Below, piece by piece: positions 31,305 through 40,569 of a stretch of 64,000 nt of DNA. The DNA is taken from assembly GCF_029893585.1 (NCBI RefSeq), contig NZ_JARXYX010000016.1:1-64000 (forward strand), given 5' to 3'. The position numbers were made by a program, and so were the translations under genes. The first letter of the stretch is position 1. Every line of letters begins with the position of its first letter. Origin of the DNA: Streptomyces sp. LBL. Lineage in GTDB: Bacteria; Actinomycetota; Actinomycetes; Streptomycetales; Streptomycetaceae. The notes under the pieces were generated by a model. It had not been told where the DNA came from. It did not search any database and saw only the letters and a list, made by a program, of their open reading frames with translations.

Positions 31305-33173
31305 TCAGTGGTTCATGAACGACGTGACGGACAGCGCCCGTTCGACGATCCGGACGTCACCGAGCCGTCCGTGCAGGATCTGGTCGATCTTCCCGGCGTA
31401 CTCATAGCCCCCGAGCAGCCACGGCAGCCCGACAGAGGTGAGACCGACAGCGGAGGCGTGCGGATTGCGGGCGACGGGGCAGCCCTGGACGTACATCGTG
31501 GTGTGGGAGCCGTCGTTGACGACGGCGACGTGCCACCACACCTCCCGGGCCGTCTCGTCGCCCCAGTTCGTCGCGATGCCCTGCTGGTTGAGCGGGCGGG
31601 CCGCCCACTGGGGGCCGGGCCCGTCGGACAGCGAGAGCGTGGCGAGCGGCTCGTCGGGATCGTCCGCGGTCCTGCCCGCGGCGCCGCCCGTGCCGGTCCG
31701 GCCGACCACCCCCGACCAGGCGTGGTGAGCGGGGTCCCAGTCGGCCGGGAGACGGTAGAAGGCCTCGATGGTGTAACCGGTCTTGAAGGTCGCCGAGTTG
31801 AGGGGCGCTCTGTCGACCGTGCGCAGGTAGGCGCCCTTCAGCGGGGACTTGTAGCCCTGGAACTCCAGGCTGCCGTGACCGGGCTGGTCGGGGTGGTGGT
31901 CCGGCGACCAGCCCAGCGAGCCGCCGCCCACCGACACCACGGTGAGGTCGTTGCCGCGGCCGGACAGGTCACGGACCGTGCCGGACACGGGGGAGTCGAA
32001 GCGCCAGTACGCGAGCGTGCCGGGGACCAGCATCCGCGGCGCGGGGCGGGCCGGGCGCGCGGGCACCGGGTCGAAGCCGGCGAAGCGGTCGGCGAAGTCG
32101 ATGTCGACGGAGAACCGGTCGGCGTCGCCGCTCAGCTCGATCTCCTGCCGTTCCAGCTCGTTGAGTCCCTTCGCGGCGCGGCCCAGGATCCAGGGGGAGA
32201 CCGTCTCCACGTCGATGGTCTTCCGGTCGAGGTCGAAACGGTACAGCCGGATCATCGCCGCACCGCCGAAGTAACGGTTCTGATAGTTCGTCAGATGCAG
32301 GTGGACGTCGTTCCCCGCCGCGTTCTTGCGCGTGGCCCGGCCGGCCGGCCAGTAGTGCCCGTTGAGGGTGAGGAAGATCTGGTCGTGGTCCTCGATCAGC
32401 TGGTCCCACAGCTGCTGTCCGTACGCCGACAGGCTGTCGTCCTCGACGACCAGCTCGTGCGTGGTGAGGACGACCGGCGTCTTCGGATGCCGGGCCAGGA
32501 CGTCCTTGGCCCACGCGTAGCCCTTCGCCGACAGCCGCCAGTCCAGCGCGAGCACCATCCACTCCCGCCCCGCGGCCTTGAAGAGGTGGAAGGTGTTGTA
32601 GCCGTCGGGAGAGGCCCCGCCGAAGGTCGGCCTGCCCTTGAACCGGTCCGGCCCGAAGGCGTCCAGATACGGCGTCGGGCCCCGCTGGTCGTCGGTCGAC
32701 GACTTCACGTCGTGGTTGCCGGCCAGGACGCTGTAGCCGACGCCCCGCCGGTCCAGCAGCCGGAACGCCTCGCTGATCGCGGTGACTTCGGCCTGGGCGC
32801 CGTTCTCCGTCAGGTCGCCGAGGTGGGACAGGAAGACGATGTTCTCGTCCTTGCCGTGCTCCAGGAGGTACCGCAGGGACGCCTCGATCGGTGCCTTGTC
32901 GATGCTCGGCCCGTCGAAGAGGTACTGCGTGTCGGGCATGACGGCGAGCGTGAAGCGACGGCTGTCGGGATCGGGCCGCCAGCTCGCCGCGGAAGCCGGG
33001 GCTGCGGCGGAAGCCGGGGCTGCCTCTGCGGCCGTCGGCAGCGCCAGGCCGGCCGTGGCGGCGGCGCCCAGCAGCGCGGTCGCCCGGAGGAAACCGCGAC
33101 GTCCGGCACCGGCCTGCGAGGCCTCGCCCTGGTCGTGTTCATGACCCTGGTCGTGCTCATGCGAAACGCACAC
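31305..33173 (-). CDS. secreted metallophosphoesterase with LamG-like C-terminal domain
   Basis: A 622-aa protein with a Tat signal (GAGRRGFLRATALLGAAATAG, arginines 25-26). A calcineurin-like phosphoesterase domain follows: AVMPDTQYLF, LSHLGDLTENG, VLAGNHDVKSS, LTTHELVVED and LNGHYWPAGRA. From about residue 400 there is a concanavalin-like LamG/laminin-G-type beta-sandwich (LVPGTLAYWRFD...TIEAFYRLPADW...WWHVAVVNDG). The combination suggests a phosphodiesterase held on a carbohydrate. GTG at 33173 follows ACGGAG by six bases. It is 50 bp after lacZ and shares the operon. Confidence 0.84.
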   Translation of the reverse strand: MCVSHEHDQGHEHDQGEASQAGAGRRGFLRATALLGAAATAGLALPTAAEAAPASAAAPASAASWRPDPDSRRFTLAVMPDTQYLFDGPSIDKAPIEASLRYLLEHGKDENIVFLSHLGDLTENGAQAEVTAISEAFRLLDRRGVGYSVLAGNHDVKSSTDDQRGPTPYLDAFGPDRFKGRPTFGGASPDGYNTFHLFKAAGREWMVLALDWRLSAKGYAWAKDVLARHPKTPVVLTTHELVVEDDSLSAYGQQLWDQLIEDHDQIFLTLNGHYWPAGRATRKNAAGNDVHLHLTNYQNRYFGGAAMIRLYRFDLDRKTIDVETVSPWILGRAAKGLNELERQEIELSGDADRFSVDIDFADRFAGFDPVPARPARPAPRMLVPGTLAYWRFDSPVSGTVRDLSGRGNDLTVVSVGGGSLGWSPDHHPDQPGHGSLEFQGYKSPLKGAYLRTVDRAPLNSATFKTGYTIEAFYRLPADWDPAHHAWSGVVGRTGTGGAAGRTADDPDEPLATLSLSDGPGPQWAARPLNQQGIATNWGDETAREVWWHVAVVNDGSHTTMYVQGCPVARNPHASAVGLTSVGLPWLLGGYEYAGKIDQILHGRLGDVRIVERALSVTSFMNH

Positions 33174-33223
33174 GTGTGCTCCGTAACACTGCGGAAAGGT
33201 GGTGACAGAGGAGGTGTGGGGGA

Positions 33224-36145
33224 TCAGAGAGCGCGCAGGGTCCAGCTCCAGCGATGGGTGCCCGGTGCGATGAGGTAGGAGGGTGAGGTGTCCGGGCCGC
33301 ACGAGGCGGTGCCCAGGCCCCGGTGGGCGGCGTCGAGGTGGACGACGCAGCCTGCTCGTGGGACGAGTTCGTCGTGGTGGGTCACGGAGGTCAGGTCGTC
33401 GGCGCGGTAGCGGGTCACGGAGACCTGCCGCGGCTCGTCCAGCACGACTGTCAGCCCGGTGGCGTCCGGCGCCGACAGGGTGAAGCGCCGTACGCCGTGC
33501 CGGCCGCCGCTCTCCTGCGGACGCAGGTAGGGGGTGAACAACTCGTCCACGGGTACGCAGTGGTGGCCGACCGGCGCCCCGAAGGCGCGGTCCGGATACG
33601 ACTCCCAGGGGCCCTGTCCGAACCACTCCATCAGGTCGAGCCCCGGCACCGTCTCGAACACGGAGCCGACCCGCGCCACATCGGTGAGGGTGTCGGGCAG
33701 TTCGGCCGACTCCTCGATGTGGATGCCGCCCTCGACCGCGGTGAACACCTGCGTGTGCCGGACGACACCGGACTGCGCGGCGTACTCCACGGACACGGTG
33801 ACACGGCCGTCCGCCCGGCGTACGTCAACGACCTCGCGAACCGGCGTGTCGAGCCCCCAGGCCCGCCAGTTCACCGCCATCCCGCCGAGTTCGTCGTTGT
33901 CTGTGGGCGCCCGCCACAGCGACAGCGTGGGCGCCGAGTCGAGCAGGGGATGGACGAGCAGACCGTCGCCGTCGATCTTGACGGAACGATTCCGCACGGG
34001 CGGGGGAGCTTGGCGAGCGGCTGCCCTCAGTCGTACCTGAGGCAGACACACCACCGTGCCACGCGGCGCCCACAGCTCGTCGCGGGCGGTCGTCACATGC
34101 AGCGTCAGCCACGCCTCGCCGCCGTCCCCCGGCAGTTCGAACGGCAGCGGTACCGACGCCGTCTCCCCGGGACGCAGATCGGGCAGTTCGGCCGGCGCGG
34201 TCAGGGTGCCGCCGTCGGCCAGGGACAGCCGCCACTCGGCGGACAGCCAGTCCAGGCCGCGGAAGTGCTGGTGGTTGCCGATGACGATGCCCTCGTGCCG
34301 GGAGCACTCCAGCCGTACCGGCGCCGCGATCTCCCGGTGTTCGAACATCACCGGCTTGGGCGTGCGGTCGGGAAAGACCACGCCGTCCGCGATGAACGCG
34401 CCGTCGTGGATCGTCTCGCCGAAGTCGCCGCCGTAGGCCCAGCGGTGGCCGGGTGCGGCGACACCGTTCTCATGGAGTCCGGCGCCCCCTCGCCCGACCG
34501 GTCTTCCGTCGTTCACACGCTGAAGGATGCCGTGGTCCCAGAACTCCCAGATGAAGCCGCCCTGAAGTCCCGGGGTGGACTCGATGGCGGCCCAGTGGTC
34601 GGCCAGCGTGCCGTTGCTGTTGCCCATGGCGTGGGAGTACTCGCACTGGATGAGCGGCTTGGTCTGTTCCCCGGACAGCGCGTGGGCGACACAGTCCTCG
34701 ATGGGCGCGTACATGGGGCAGGCGATGTCGGAGGCGAGTTCCGGGTCCGCCCAGCCGAGCTTGGCCGCCCCCTCGTACTGGATCGGCCGGGTCGGATCGT
34801 GCCGGCGCACCCAGCCCGCCGCCGCGTCGTGGTTCGCGCCGTAGTCGGACTCGTTGCCCAGCGACCAGATGATGATCGAGGGGTGGTTCTTGTCCCGCAG
34901 CACCATCCGCGCGACCCGGTCGACGAAGGCGTTCAGATAACGCGGGTCGTCGGCGATCTCGTGGGCGTGGTCGTGGGACTCGATGTCCGCCTCGTCGACG
35001 ACGTAGAAGCCGAGGTCGTCGGCCAGGTCGTACAGCGCCGGGTCGTTCGGGTAGTGGGAGGTGCGGATCGCGTTGAAGCCGAAGCGCTTGAGCAGGACCA
35101 GGTCGGCGCGCATGTCGTCGTACGACACCGTGCGTCCGGTCAGCGGATGGAAGTCGTGCCGGTTGACGCCCCGGATGAACACCCGCTCGCCGTTGACCAG
35201 CAGGTCCCGGCCGACGATCTCGACGTCCCGGAAGCCGACCCGGTGGTGCGAGGCGTCGGCGACCGTGCCGTCGGCGCGGTGCAGCCGCACGGTGAGGTCG
35301 TACAGCTCGGGCGTCTCCGCGTTCCAGGTACGCACGTCCGTGACCGTGGTCTGCAGGCGGGCCTCGCCGAGGAAGTCGGAGACCCGGTCGTCCTCGGCGT
35401 TGACCCGGTCGAACTCCGTGTCCTGGGTGAGGAGGTGGCCGTCCAGCTCGCCGCTGACGTACCAGCCCTGCGGCAGCGCGCCGCCCGCGTCCCGTACCCG
35501 GCAGTCCACCCGCAGGTCGCCGTGGCGCCGGGCTCGCACGGTCACGTCCGCGAGGTGCAGCGGATCCGTCGCGTACAGCAGCACCGACCGGGTGAGACCG
35601 CCGTGCCACCACTGGTCCTGGTCCTCGATGTGCGAGGCGTCCGACCACTTCACCACGGTCAGCCGTACGGTGGCCCGCTCACCGGCGCGCACCACGTCCG
35701 TCAGGTCGAACTCGGCGGCCAGATGCGAGTCCTTGGAGATGCCGACGGGCCGCCCGTCCACCTGCACCAGCAGCACGCTCTCGGCGGCCCCGACCTGGAG
35801 CACGATCCGCCGCCCGGCCCACTCGGCGGGCACGTCCACCGCACGCTCGTACACGCCGGTCGGGGCGGCCGCGGGCGAGGCGGGCGGGAACTCGGCGAAC
35901 GGCATCCGGACGTTGGTGTACTGCGGCAGGTCGTCCGTGCCCTGCATCGTCCAGACACCGGGGACGTACGACGACGACCACTCCTGGGCGAGGGGCGCGT
36001 CCGGCGTCGGCAGCAGTTGGAAGCGCCAGTCGCCGTCCAGCTTCACCGCCCCGGCACGGCGGTCCACGGCGTTCATCGGCAGCCGTCGCCAGGAGGTCAC
36101 CTCGGGCGTCTCCCAGGGGCGGAGCGCGAACAGTGGGTCCGTCAC
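33224..36145 (-). CDS. GH2 beta-galactosidase (LacZ type)
   Basis: A 973-aa cytosolic enzyme with the full five-domain LacZ order: N-terminal jelly roll (WRFQLLPTPDAPLAQEW), the TIM barrel with acid/base glutamate in LGNESDYG near residue 430 and nucleophile in CEYSHAMGNSNG near 500, and the small-chain domain (LWRAPTDNDELGGM; EWFGQGPWESYPDR). Lack of a signal peptide and the ABC importer upstream imply that it acts on imported oligosaccharides. GTG at 36145 overlaps the permease stop as GTGA. A 1561-aa open frame through the permease genes is an antisense-type artefact upstream of this start. Confidence 0.92.
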   Translation of the reverse strand: MTDPLFALRPWETPEVTSWRRLPMNAVDRRAGAVKLDGDWRFQLLPTPDAPLAQEWSSSYVPGVWTMQGTDDLPQYTNVRMPFAEFPPASPAAAPTGVYERAVDVPAEWAGRRIVLQVGAAESVLLVQVDGRPVGISKDSHLAAEFDLTDVVRAGERATVRLTVVKWSDASHIEDQDQWWHGGLTRSVLLYATDPLHLADVTVRARRHGDLRVDCRVRDAGGALPQGWYVSGELDGHLLTQDTEFDRVNAEDDRVSDFLGEARLQTTVTDVRTWNAETPELYDLTVRLHRADGTVADASHHRVGFRDVEIVGRDLLVNGERVFIRGVNRHDFHPLTGRTVSYDDMRADLVLLKRFGFNAIRTSHYPNDPALYDLADDLGFYVVDEADIESHDHAHEIADDPRYLNAFVDRVARMVLRDKNHPSIIIWSLGNESDYGANHDAAAGWVRRHDPTRPIQYEGAAKLGWADPELASDIACPMYAPIEDCVAHALSGEQTKPLIQCEYSHAMGNSNGTLADHWAAIESTPGLQGGFIWEFWDHGILQRVNDGRPVGRGGAGLHENGVAAPGHRWAYGGDFGETIHDGAFIADGVVFPDRTPKPVMFEHREIAAPVRLECSRHEGIVIGNHQHFRGLDWLSAEWRLSLADGGTLTAPAELPDLRPGETASVPLPFELPGDGGEAWLTLHVTTARDELWAPRGTVVCLPQVRLRAAARQAPPPVRNRSVKIDGDGLLVHPLLDSAPTLSLWRAPTDNDELGGMAVNWRAWGLDTPVREVVDVRRADGRVTVSVEYAAQSGVVRHTQVFTAVEGGIHIEESAELPDTLTDVARVGSVFETVPGLDLMEWFGQGPWESYPDRAFGAPVGHHCVPVDELFTPYLRPQESGGRHGVRRFTLSAPDATGLTVVLDEPRQVSVTRYRADDLTSVTHHDELVPRAGCVVHLDAAHRGLGTASCGPDTSPSYLIAPGTHRWSWTLRAL

Positions 36146-37005
36146 TTGATGGCCCCCTTGCCGAGGTCGCCGATGATCTGTTTGGCGCCGACCGCGAACA
36201 CGATCAGCAGCGGGATGAGGGCGAGCAGCGCACCGGTCATCACCATGCCGTAGTCGGTGGTGCCGTGGACGCCGTTGAGCTGGGACAGCGCGACCTGGAG
36301 GGTGACGTTGTCCGGGTTGGTCAGGGCGATCAGGGGCCAGGCGTAGTCGTTCCACTGGCCCATGAAGGTGAAGATGCCGAGGAAGGCCAGGCCCGGGCGG
36401 ACCACGGGGAGCGCCACGTGCCAGTACTGACGCAGGAAGTGCGCGCCGTCGATCCGCGAGGCGTCCAGCAGTTCGTCGTGGATCGCGCTCTGCATGTACT
36501 GGCGCATCCAGAAGATGCCGAACGCGTTGGCCGCGGCCGGCACGATCAGCGCCGTCATCGAGCCGATCCAGCCGATCTTCGCCATGATCACGAACTGCGG
36601 GATGATCGCCATCTGCGTCGGCACCATGAAGATCGCCATCAGCACGACGAACAGCGCTCTGCGGCCCGGGAACTCGAACTTGGCGAAGACGAACGCGGCC
36701 AGCGAGTCGAAGAGCAGGACCAGGAAGGTCACCGCGCACGCCACCAGCAGCGAGTTGAACATCGAGCCGAAGAAGTCGACGTTGTCGAAGAGACTGCGCA
36801 GGTTCTCCAGGAAGTGCGAGCCGGGCAGCAGCTTGGGCGGGTAGGAGAAGATCTCGGTCGACGTGCGCGTCGACATGATGATGGCCCAGTAGAACGGGAA
36901 GGCGGACAGCAGCAGCCCGATGACGAGGACCGCGTGCAGTGCGATGCCCCGGCGCTGGGAACCCTGGATGCCTGTGGAGCTTTTGGTGTCCTGGACGGAT
37001 GCCAT
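36142..37005 (-). CDS. carbohydrate ABC transporter permease (MalG-like)
   Basis: A 287-aa inner-membrane permease with six predicted helices. The cytoplasmic EAA loop reads LDASRIDGAHFLRQYWHVALPVVRPGL (near residue 185), which contacts the ATPase. It pairs with the MalF-like gene immediately upstream. No ATPase gene is present; CUT1 importers in Streptomyces commonly share MsiK, encoded elsewhere. Translation is coupled to lacZ downstream by GTGA overlap. Confidence 0.92.
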   Translation of the reverse strand: MASVQDTKSSTGIQGSQRRGIALHAVLVIGLLLSAFPFYWAIIMSTRTSTEIFSYPPKLLPGSHFLENLRSLFDNVDFFGSMFNSLLVACAVTFLVLLFDSLAAFVFAKFEFPGRRALFVVLMAIFMVPTQMAIIPQFVIMAKIGWIGSMTALIVPAAANAFGIFWMRQYMQSAIHDELLDASRIDGAHFLRQYWHVALPVVRPGLAFLGIFTFMGQWNDYAWPLIALTNPDNVTLQVALSQLNGVHGTTDYGMVMTGALLALIPLLIVFAVGAKQIIGDLGKGAIK

Positions 37006-37020
37006 GGTGTTCCGGCCTCC

Positions 37021-37983
37021 CTAGTCTTCGTCCCGGCGCTGCACCAGGCGCCAGTTGATGATCGAGAAGATGACGACGACGAGGAAGATGCCCCACGCCA
37101 CGGCGGCGCCGTAGCCGAAGTCGTTGTTGTCGAAGGTCTGTTGGAAGAAGTAGAGGACCATCGTCCGGCCCGCGTGCCCCGGACCGCCGGAGAACGTCGA
37201 TTCGTTCGAGGTGTTCTGCAGCAGCACCTGCGCCTCGGTGAAGCTCTGCAGGCCCGTGACCGTGGAGACCACCAGCACGAACAGCAGGGTCGGCCGCAGC
37301 ATGGGCAGCGTGATCCGGAAGAACGTCTGCACGGGCCCGGCACCGTCCACGCGCGCCGCCTCGTACAGCTCGCTCGGGACGGTCTGCAGCCCCGCGAGGA
37401 AGATGATCGCGTTGTAGCCGACCCACTGCCAGGTCATCAGCGTGGCGATGGCGACCTTGATGCCCCACGGCGTGTTCAGCCAGGCCACCTGGTCCAGGCC
37501 GACGGCCCGCAACAGGGCGTTCACCAGGCCGAAGTTGGTGGAGAACACCGAGCCGAAGACGATCGCGATCGCCACCACCGAGGTGACGTTCGGCAGGAAG
37601 TAGGCGAACCGGTAGACGTTCTTGAAGCGGACCGCCGAGTTGAGCAGCACGGCCGTGACCATCGCCAGGAAGATCATGGGGAAGGTGGCCAGCGCCCAGA
37701 TGACGATCGTGTTGCCGATCGAGCTCCAGAAGTCGCTGTCGCCCACCAGGTACTGGTACTGCGACAGTCCCGCCCACTCCATCGAGCCGAGGCCGTCCCA
37801 GCGGTGGAAGGAGAGGTAGAGGGAGAAGCCGACGGGGACCAGACCGAAGGCGAGGAACAACAGATAGAACGGTGAGATCGCGGCATACAGGTGCCAGTAC
37901 TTGCGCCACCCCTTCTTCGGCCGCGTGGCGGGTGGCTCCGCCAGGACCACGGGCGGCCTCTCCAGGGCGGGGACGGTGGCCAT
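37021..37983 (-). CDS. sugar ABC transporter permease (MalF-like)
   Basis: A 320-aa CUT1 permease with six predicted helices (first: YWHLYAAISPFYLLFLAFGLVPVGFSLYL). The EAA loop is LYEAARVDGAGPVQTFFRITLPMLRPTL near residue 210. ATG at 37983 overlaps the binding-protein stop (TGATG) and has GGTGAGC upstream, so the longer frame to 38022 is not used. It works with the MalG-like permease and lipoprotein receptor in sugar uptake. Confidence 0.92.
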   Translation of the reverse strand: MATVPALERPPVVLAEPPATRPKKGWRKYWHLYAAISPFYLLFLAFGLVPVGFSLYLSFHRWDGLGSMEWAGLSQYQYLVGDSDFWSSIGNTIVIWALATFPMIFLAMVTAVLLNSAVRFKNVYRFAYFLPNVTSVVAIAIVFGSVFSTNFGLVNALLRAVGLDQVAWLNTPWGIKVAIATLMTWQWVGYNAIIFLAGLQTVPSELYEAARVDGAGPVQTFFRITLPMLRPTLLFVLVVSTVTGLQSFTEAQVLLQNTSNESTFSGGPGHAGRTMVLYFFQQTFDNNDFGYGAAVAWGIFLVVVIFSIINWRLVQRRDED

Positions 37984-39290
37984 CAGTAGCTCACCCCCAG
38001 GTGCTGCGCGATTCGTCGGCACTTGCTCATGGCGTCACTCCAGGCCTTCTTCGGGTCCTTGCCGAGGACGCCGACGTTCTTGATCTCGTCCTTGAGGGGC
38101 TGCCCGAGCGCCACGTCGAACGGGCTGTTGTAAGCGACCACGATCTTCTGCGCGGCGGGCCCGAAGACATCCGTCGTCACCTGGCCGCCGAAGAAGGGGT
38201 CGGCCTCGCGCAGTTGTTTCAGACCGTACGAGGCGGGGGTGGACGGGAAGAGGCCCGCGTCGACGTAACCCTGCGCCTGGTTGGAGGCGTTGAGCATCCA
38301 CGTGATGATCTCGAAGGCCCGCTCGGGCTCCCGGCACGCCTTGGTGACCGACAGGAACGACCCGCCGTTGTTGGCGGGCCGCACGGGCATGTCGGCGACC
38401 CGCCACCTGCCCTTGGTCTTCGGCACGCCGTTCTTGAGGTCGTAGGTCGCCCAGGAGGCGCCCATCTGGCTGGGCAGCTTGCCGTCCTCGACCGCCGACA
38501 GCTGGTCCGGGGTGCCGTTGACCAGGTTGGAGACGATCCCCCGCCGCTTGGCCTCCACGGCCAGCGCCCAGGCGTGGCGTACGTGTTCCTGGTCGCCGAT
38601 GAAGGCGCGGTCCTTGTCGACGTACCGCTTGCTGCCCTGCTGCACCACGTTCTCGAAGACGCTGTTGACGTCGGTGAGCAGGGAGGTCCCCGGAATGCGC
38701 TTCCGGAGCCGCTCGCCCGCCGCGAAGAACTTCTCCCAGGTGTCCAGCTCGCGGGACACGTCGGCGGGCTCGTACGGCAGCCCCGCCTTGCGGAAGACCT
38801 CGTACTGGTAGAGGTGCGCGACCGGGCCGCAGTCGATCGGGAAACCGATCATGGAGCCGTCGTCGGCGATGCCCTGTTGCCACTTCCACGGCAGGTACTG
38901 GCTCTTGTACTTGTCCGCGCCGAGCGTCCGCAGGTCCACGAACTGGTCCGCGTTGGGCAGGTAGGACGCCATGTCCTCGCCCTTGAGGCCCGCGATGTCG
39001 GGGACGTGGGCGCGGCCGGCCAGCGTGGTGATCAGCTTCGACCGGTAGTAGCCGCCGATCTTGACGGCCTTGAGGTCGACCGCGCTGTCGTAACGGGCCC
39101 TGGCCTTGCCGATGACCGTGTCACCGAGACCGCCGTCCCAGTACCACAGGACCATGTTCCGGCCGGTCGAGCCGGTCGGAACGGCACAGCCGGACGCCAG
39201 GCCGCCGAGCGCCGTGGCGGCCGTACCGGCCAGGCCCGCGCGCAGCAGACCTCTTCGTGAGAGCCGCACAGCTCCCACCGCCTTTCGCAT
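37983..39290 (-). CDS. ABC transporter sugar-binding lipoprotein
   Basis: A 435-aa extracellular solute-binding protein (family 1). It has a twin-arginine leader SRRGLLRAGLAG and a lipobox LASGC with the lipidated Cys35, so it is exported by Tat and anchored in the membrane. The body has the usual binding-protein segments (FPIDCGPVAHLYQYEVFRKAGLPYEPADVSRELDTWEKFFAAGERL). ATG at 39290 begins directly before the signal; the ribosome site is weak. Three 18-bp tandem repeats lie immediately upstream. It is first gene of the ABC-lacZ-phosphoesterase-PHP operon. Confidence 0.9.
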   Translation of the reverse strand: MRKAVGAVRLSRRGLLRAGLAGTAATALGGLASGCAVPTGSTGRNMVLWYWDGGLGDTVIGKARARYDSAVDLKAVKIGGYYRSKLITTLAGRAHVPDIAGLKGEDMASYLPNADQFVDLRTLGADKYKSQYLPWKWQQGIADDGSMIGFPIDCGPVAHLYQYEVFRKAGLPYEPADVSRELDTWEKFFAAGERLRKRIPGTSLLTDVNSVFENVVQQGSKRYVDKDRAFIGDQEHVRHAWALAVEAKRRGIVSNLVNGTPDQLSAVEDGKLPSQMGASWATYDLKNGVPKTKGRWRVADMPVRPANNGGSFLSVTKACREPERAFEIITWMLNASNQAQGYVDAGLFPSTPASYGLKQLREADPFFGGQVTTDVFGPAAQKIVVAYNSPFDVALGQPLKDEIKNVGVLGKDPKKAWSDAMSKCRRIAQHLGVSY

Positions 39291-39296
39291 CTGTTC

Positions 39297-39350
39297 ATGT
39301 CGTCGCGTACGTACGCGTCGTCGCATACGTACATGTCGTCGCATACGTAC
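39297..39350. repeat. three 18-bp tandem repeats before the binding-protein gene
   Basis: Copies at 39297-39314, 39315-39332 and 39333-39350 share the core gtcgtcgc(a/g)tacgtac, each containing the palindrome GTAC or TACGTA. They end 6 bp before the start codon and extend into the upstream region. The spacing of about 1.7 helical turns and position suggest a binding array or an unstable leader. Confidence 0.85.
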
Positions 39351-39378
39351 GTGGTGTTCGCCTACGTGGGGGATGAGG

Positions 39379-40398
39379 TCAGCACTGCGGCGCGGGCGGG
39401 GTGACGGGGGCGTGTCGCACCGGGGGACCGGGGTCCGCCGGCAGCCGCTCCGCCAGGAAGCCGTACGCCCGCTTCAGTTCGGGGTCGGTCAGGGCACGCC
39501 ACCAACGGTCGACGCCGTACCAGCCGGGGGCCGCGAGAGCGCCCCCGTGGTGCCCGACGGACAGGCCGGCGGCCAGGACCGCGAACCGGAGCCTCTCCTC
39601 CAGCGGCCAGCCGCCGAGTGAGGCGGCCACGAAGCTCGCACCGAAGACGTCCCCGGCGCCCGTCGCGTCCAGGACGTCGACGTCGAGGGCCGGGACCTCC
39701 GCGTACTCGCCGGTCGTCTGGTCGACGGCGACCGCGCCGTCCCCGCCCCGCGTGACCACGGCCACCGGCACCAGCTCGGAGAGCACGCCGAGTGCCGCGA
39801 CCGCGCTGTCGGTGCGGGTGTAGGCCATGGCCTCGGTCTCGTTGGGGAGAAAGGCGTGGCAGAGGGCGAGCTGGTCCAGGAGGTCGCGGGACCACTCCTG
39901 GGTGGGGTCCCAGCCCACGTCCGCGTAGATCCGCGTGCCGTTCGCCGCCGCCTTCGCGAGCCACGCGCGCGGCTCGGCCTCCAGGTGGACGAGGGCGGTG
40001 CGGGCCTCGGGCGGGTCGCCCATCAGCGCGTCCTGCGAGTACGGCGGCTCCTGGCCGTGGGTGACCAGGGCCCGGTCCTGTCCGTGCGCGAGGGCGACGG
40101 TCACCGGGGTGTGCCAGCCGTCCGCGACGCGGGAGAGCGCGAGGTCGACGCCCTCCTGGCGGGCGAGGATCTCCTGGCAGTGGGCGCCGTAGAAGTCGTC
40201 ACCGAAGACCGTGGCCAGGGAGGTCCGCAGGCCGAAGCGGGCGGCGGCGACCGCCAGGTTGGCGATGCCGCCCGGGCCGCAGCCCATGCCCGCCGTCCAG
40301 ATCTCCTCGCCCGGCGTCGGCGGCTTCCCCAGTCCCGTGAGGACGAGATCGTAGAAGAGCAGCCCGGTCAGCAGCACCTCGGGCCGGTCGTCGTCCAC
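39379..40398 (-). CDS. PfkB-family sugar kinase
   Basis: A 339-aa ribokinase-type kinase. The N-terminal glycine pair is in GEEIWTAGMGCGPGGIANLAVAAARFG near residue 35, and the C-terminal anion-hole signature DATGAGDVFGASFVAAS carries the catalytic Asp near 260. GTG at 40398 is eight bases after GAGAGG and is preferred; an ATG at 40440 (353 aa) lacks a ribosome site. It sits 88 bp upstream of the binding-protein gene in the same direction and diverges from deoR. It probably phosphorylates a sugar released by the glycosidases. Confidence 0.85.
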   Translation of the reverse strand: MDDDRPEVLLTGLLFYDLVLTGLGKPPTPGEEIWTAGMGCGPGGIANLAVAAARFGLRTSLATVFGDDFYGAHCQEILARQEGVDLALSRVADGWHTPVTVALAHGQDRALVTHGQEPPYSQDALMGDPPEARTALVHLEAEPRAWLAKAAANGTRIYADVGWDPTQEWSRDLLDQLALCHAFLPNETEAMAYTRTDSAVAALGVLSELVPVAVVTRGGDGAVAVDQTTGEYAEVPALDVDVLDATGAGDVFGASFVAASLGGWPLEERLRFAVLAAGLSVGHHGGALAAPGWYGVDRWWRALTDPELKRAYGFLAERLPADPGPPVRHAPVTPPAPQC

Positions 40399-40485
40399 GC
40401 GGACATCCTCTCGTCGTGGGAGCGCGCCGAAGCGGGGCATGCTCGTCAAGCGGGCAGCGCGCCGAGCGGGGCAGCTCGTCAAAAC

Positions 40486-40569
40486 TCTTCATTTCGTGAT
40501 CGGAATCGTGCGCCGCTCCGCGAGATTGGTCAATACCCGAGCAGAACCGAGCATGGAAATGATTGAAGA
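40486..40569. promoter_or_regulatory. divergent promoter region with a gapped inverted repeat
   Basis: TCTTCATTTC at 40486-40495 is mirrored by GAAATGATTGAAGA at 40556-40569 (same arms with a four-base insertion), which runs into the deoR start. A 9-bp direct repeat gctcgtcaa occurs at 40441-40449 and 40474-40482. These A/T-richer patches lie between the kinase and DeoR genes and are candidate DeoR sites. Confidence 0.4.

Noticed and set aside
33224..37909. A 1561-codon open frame covering lacZ and the permease genes
   Set aside because: The real lacZ begins at GTG 36145 by GTGA overlap; the upstream part is an antisense-like shadow of the permeases in another frame with no family similarity.
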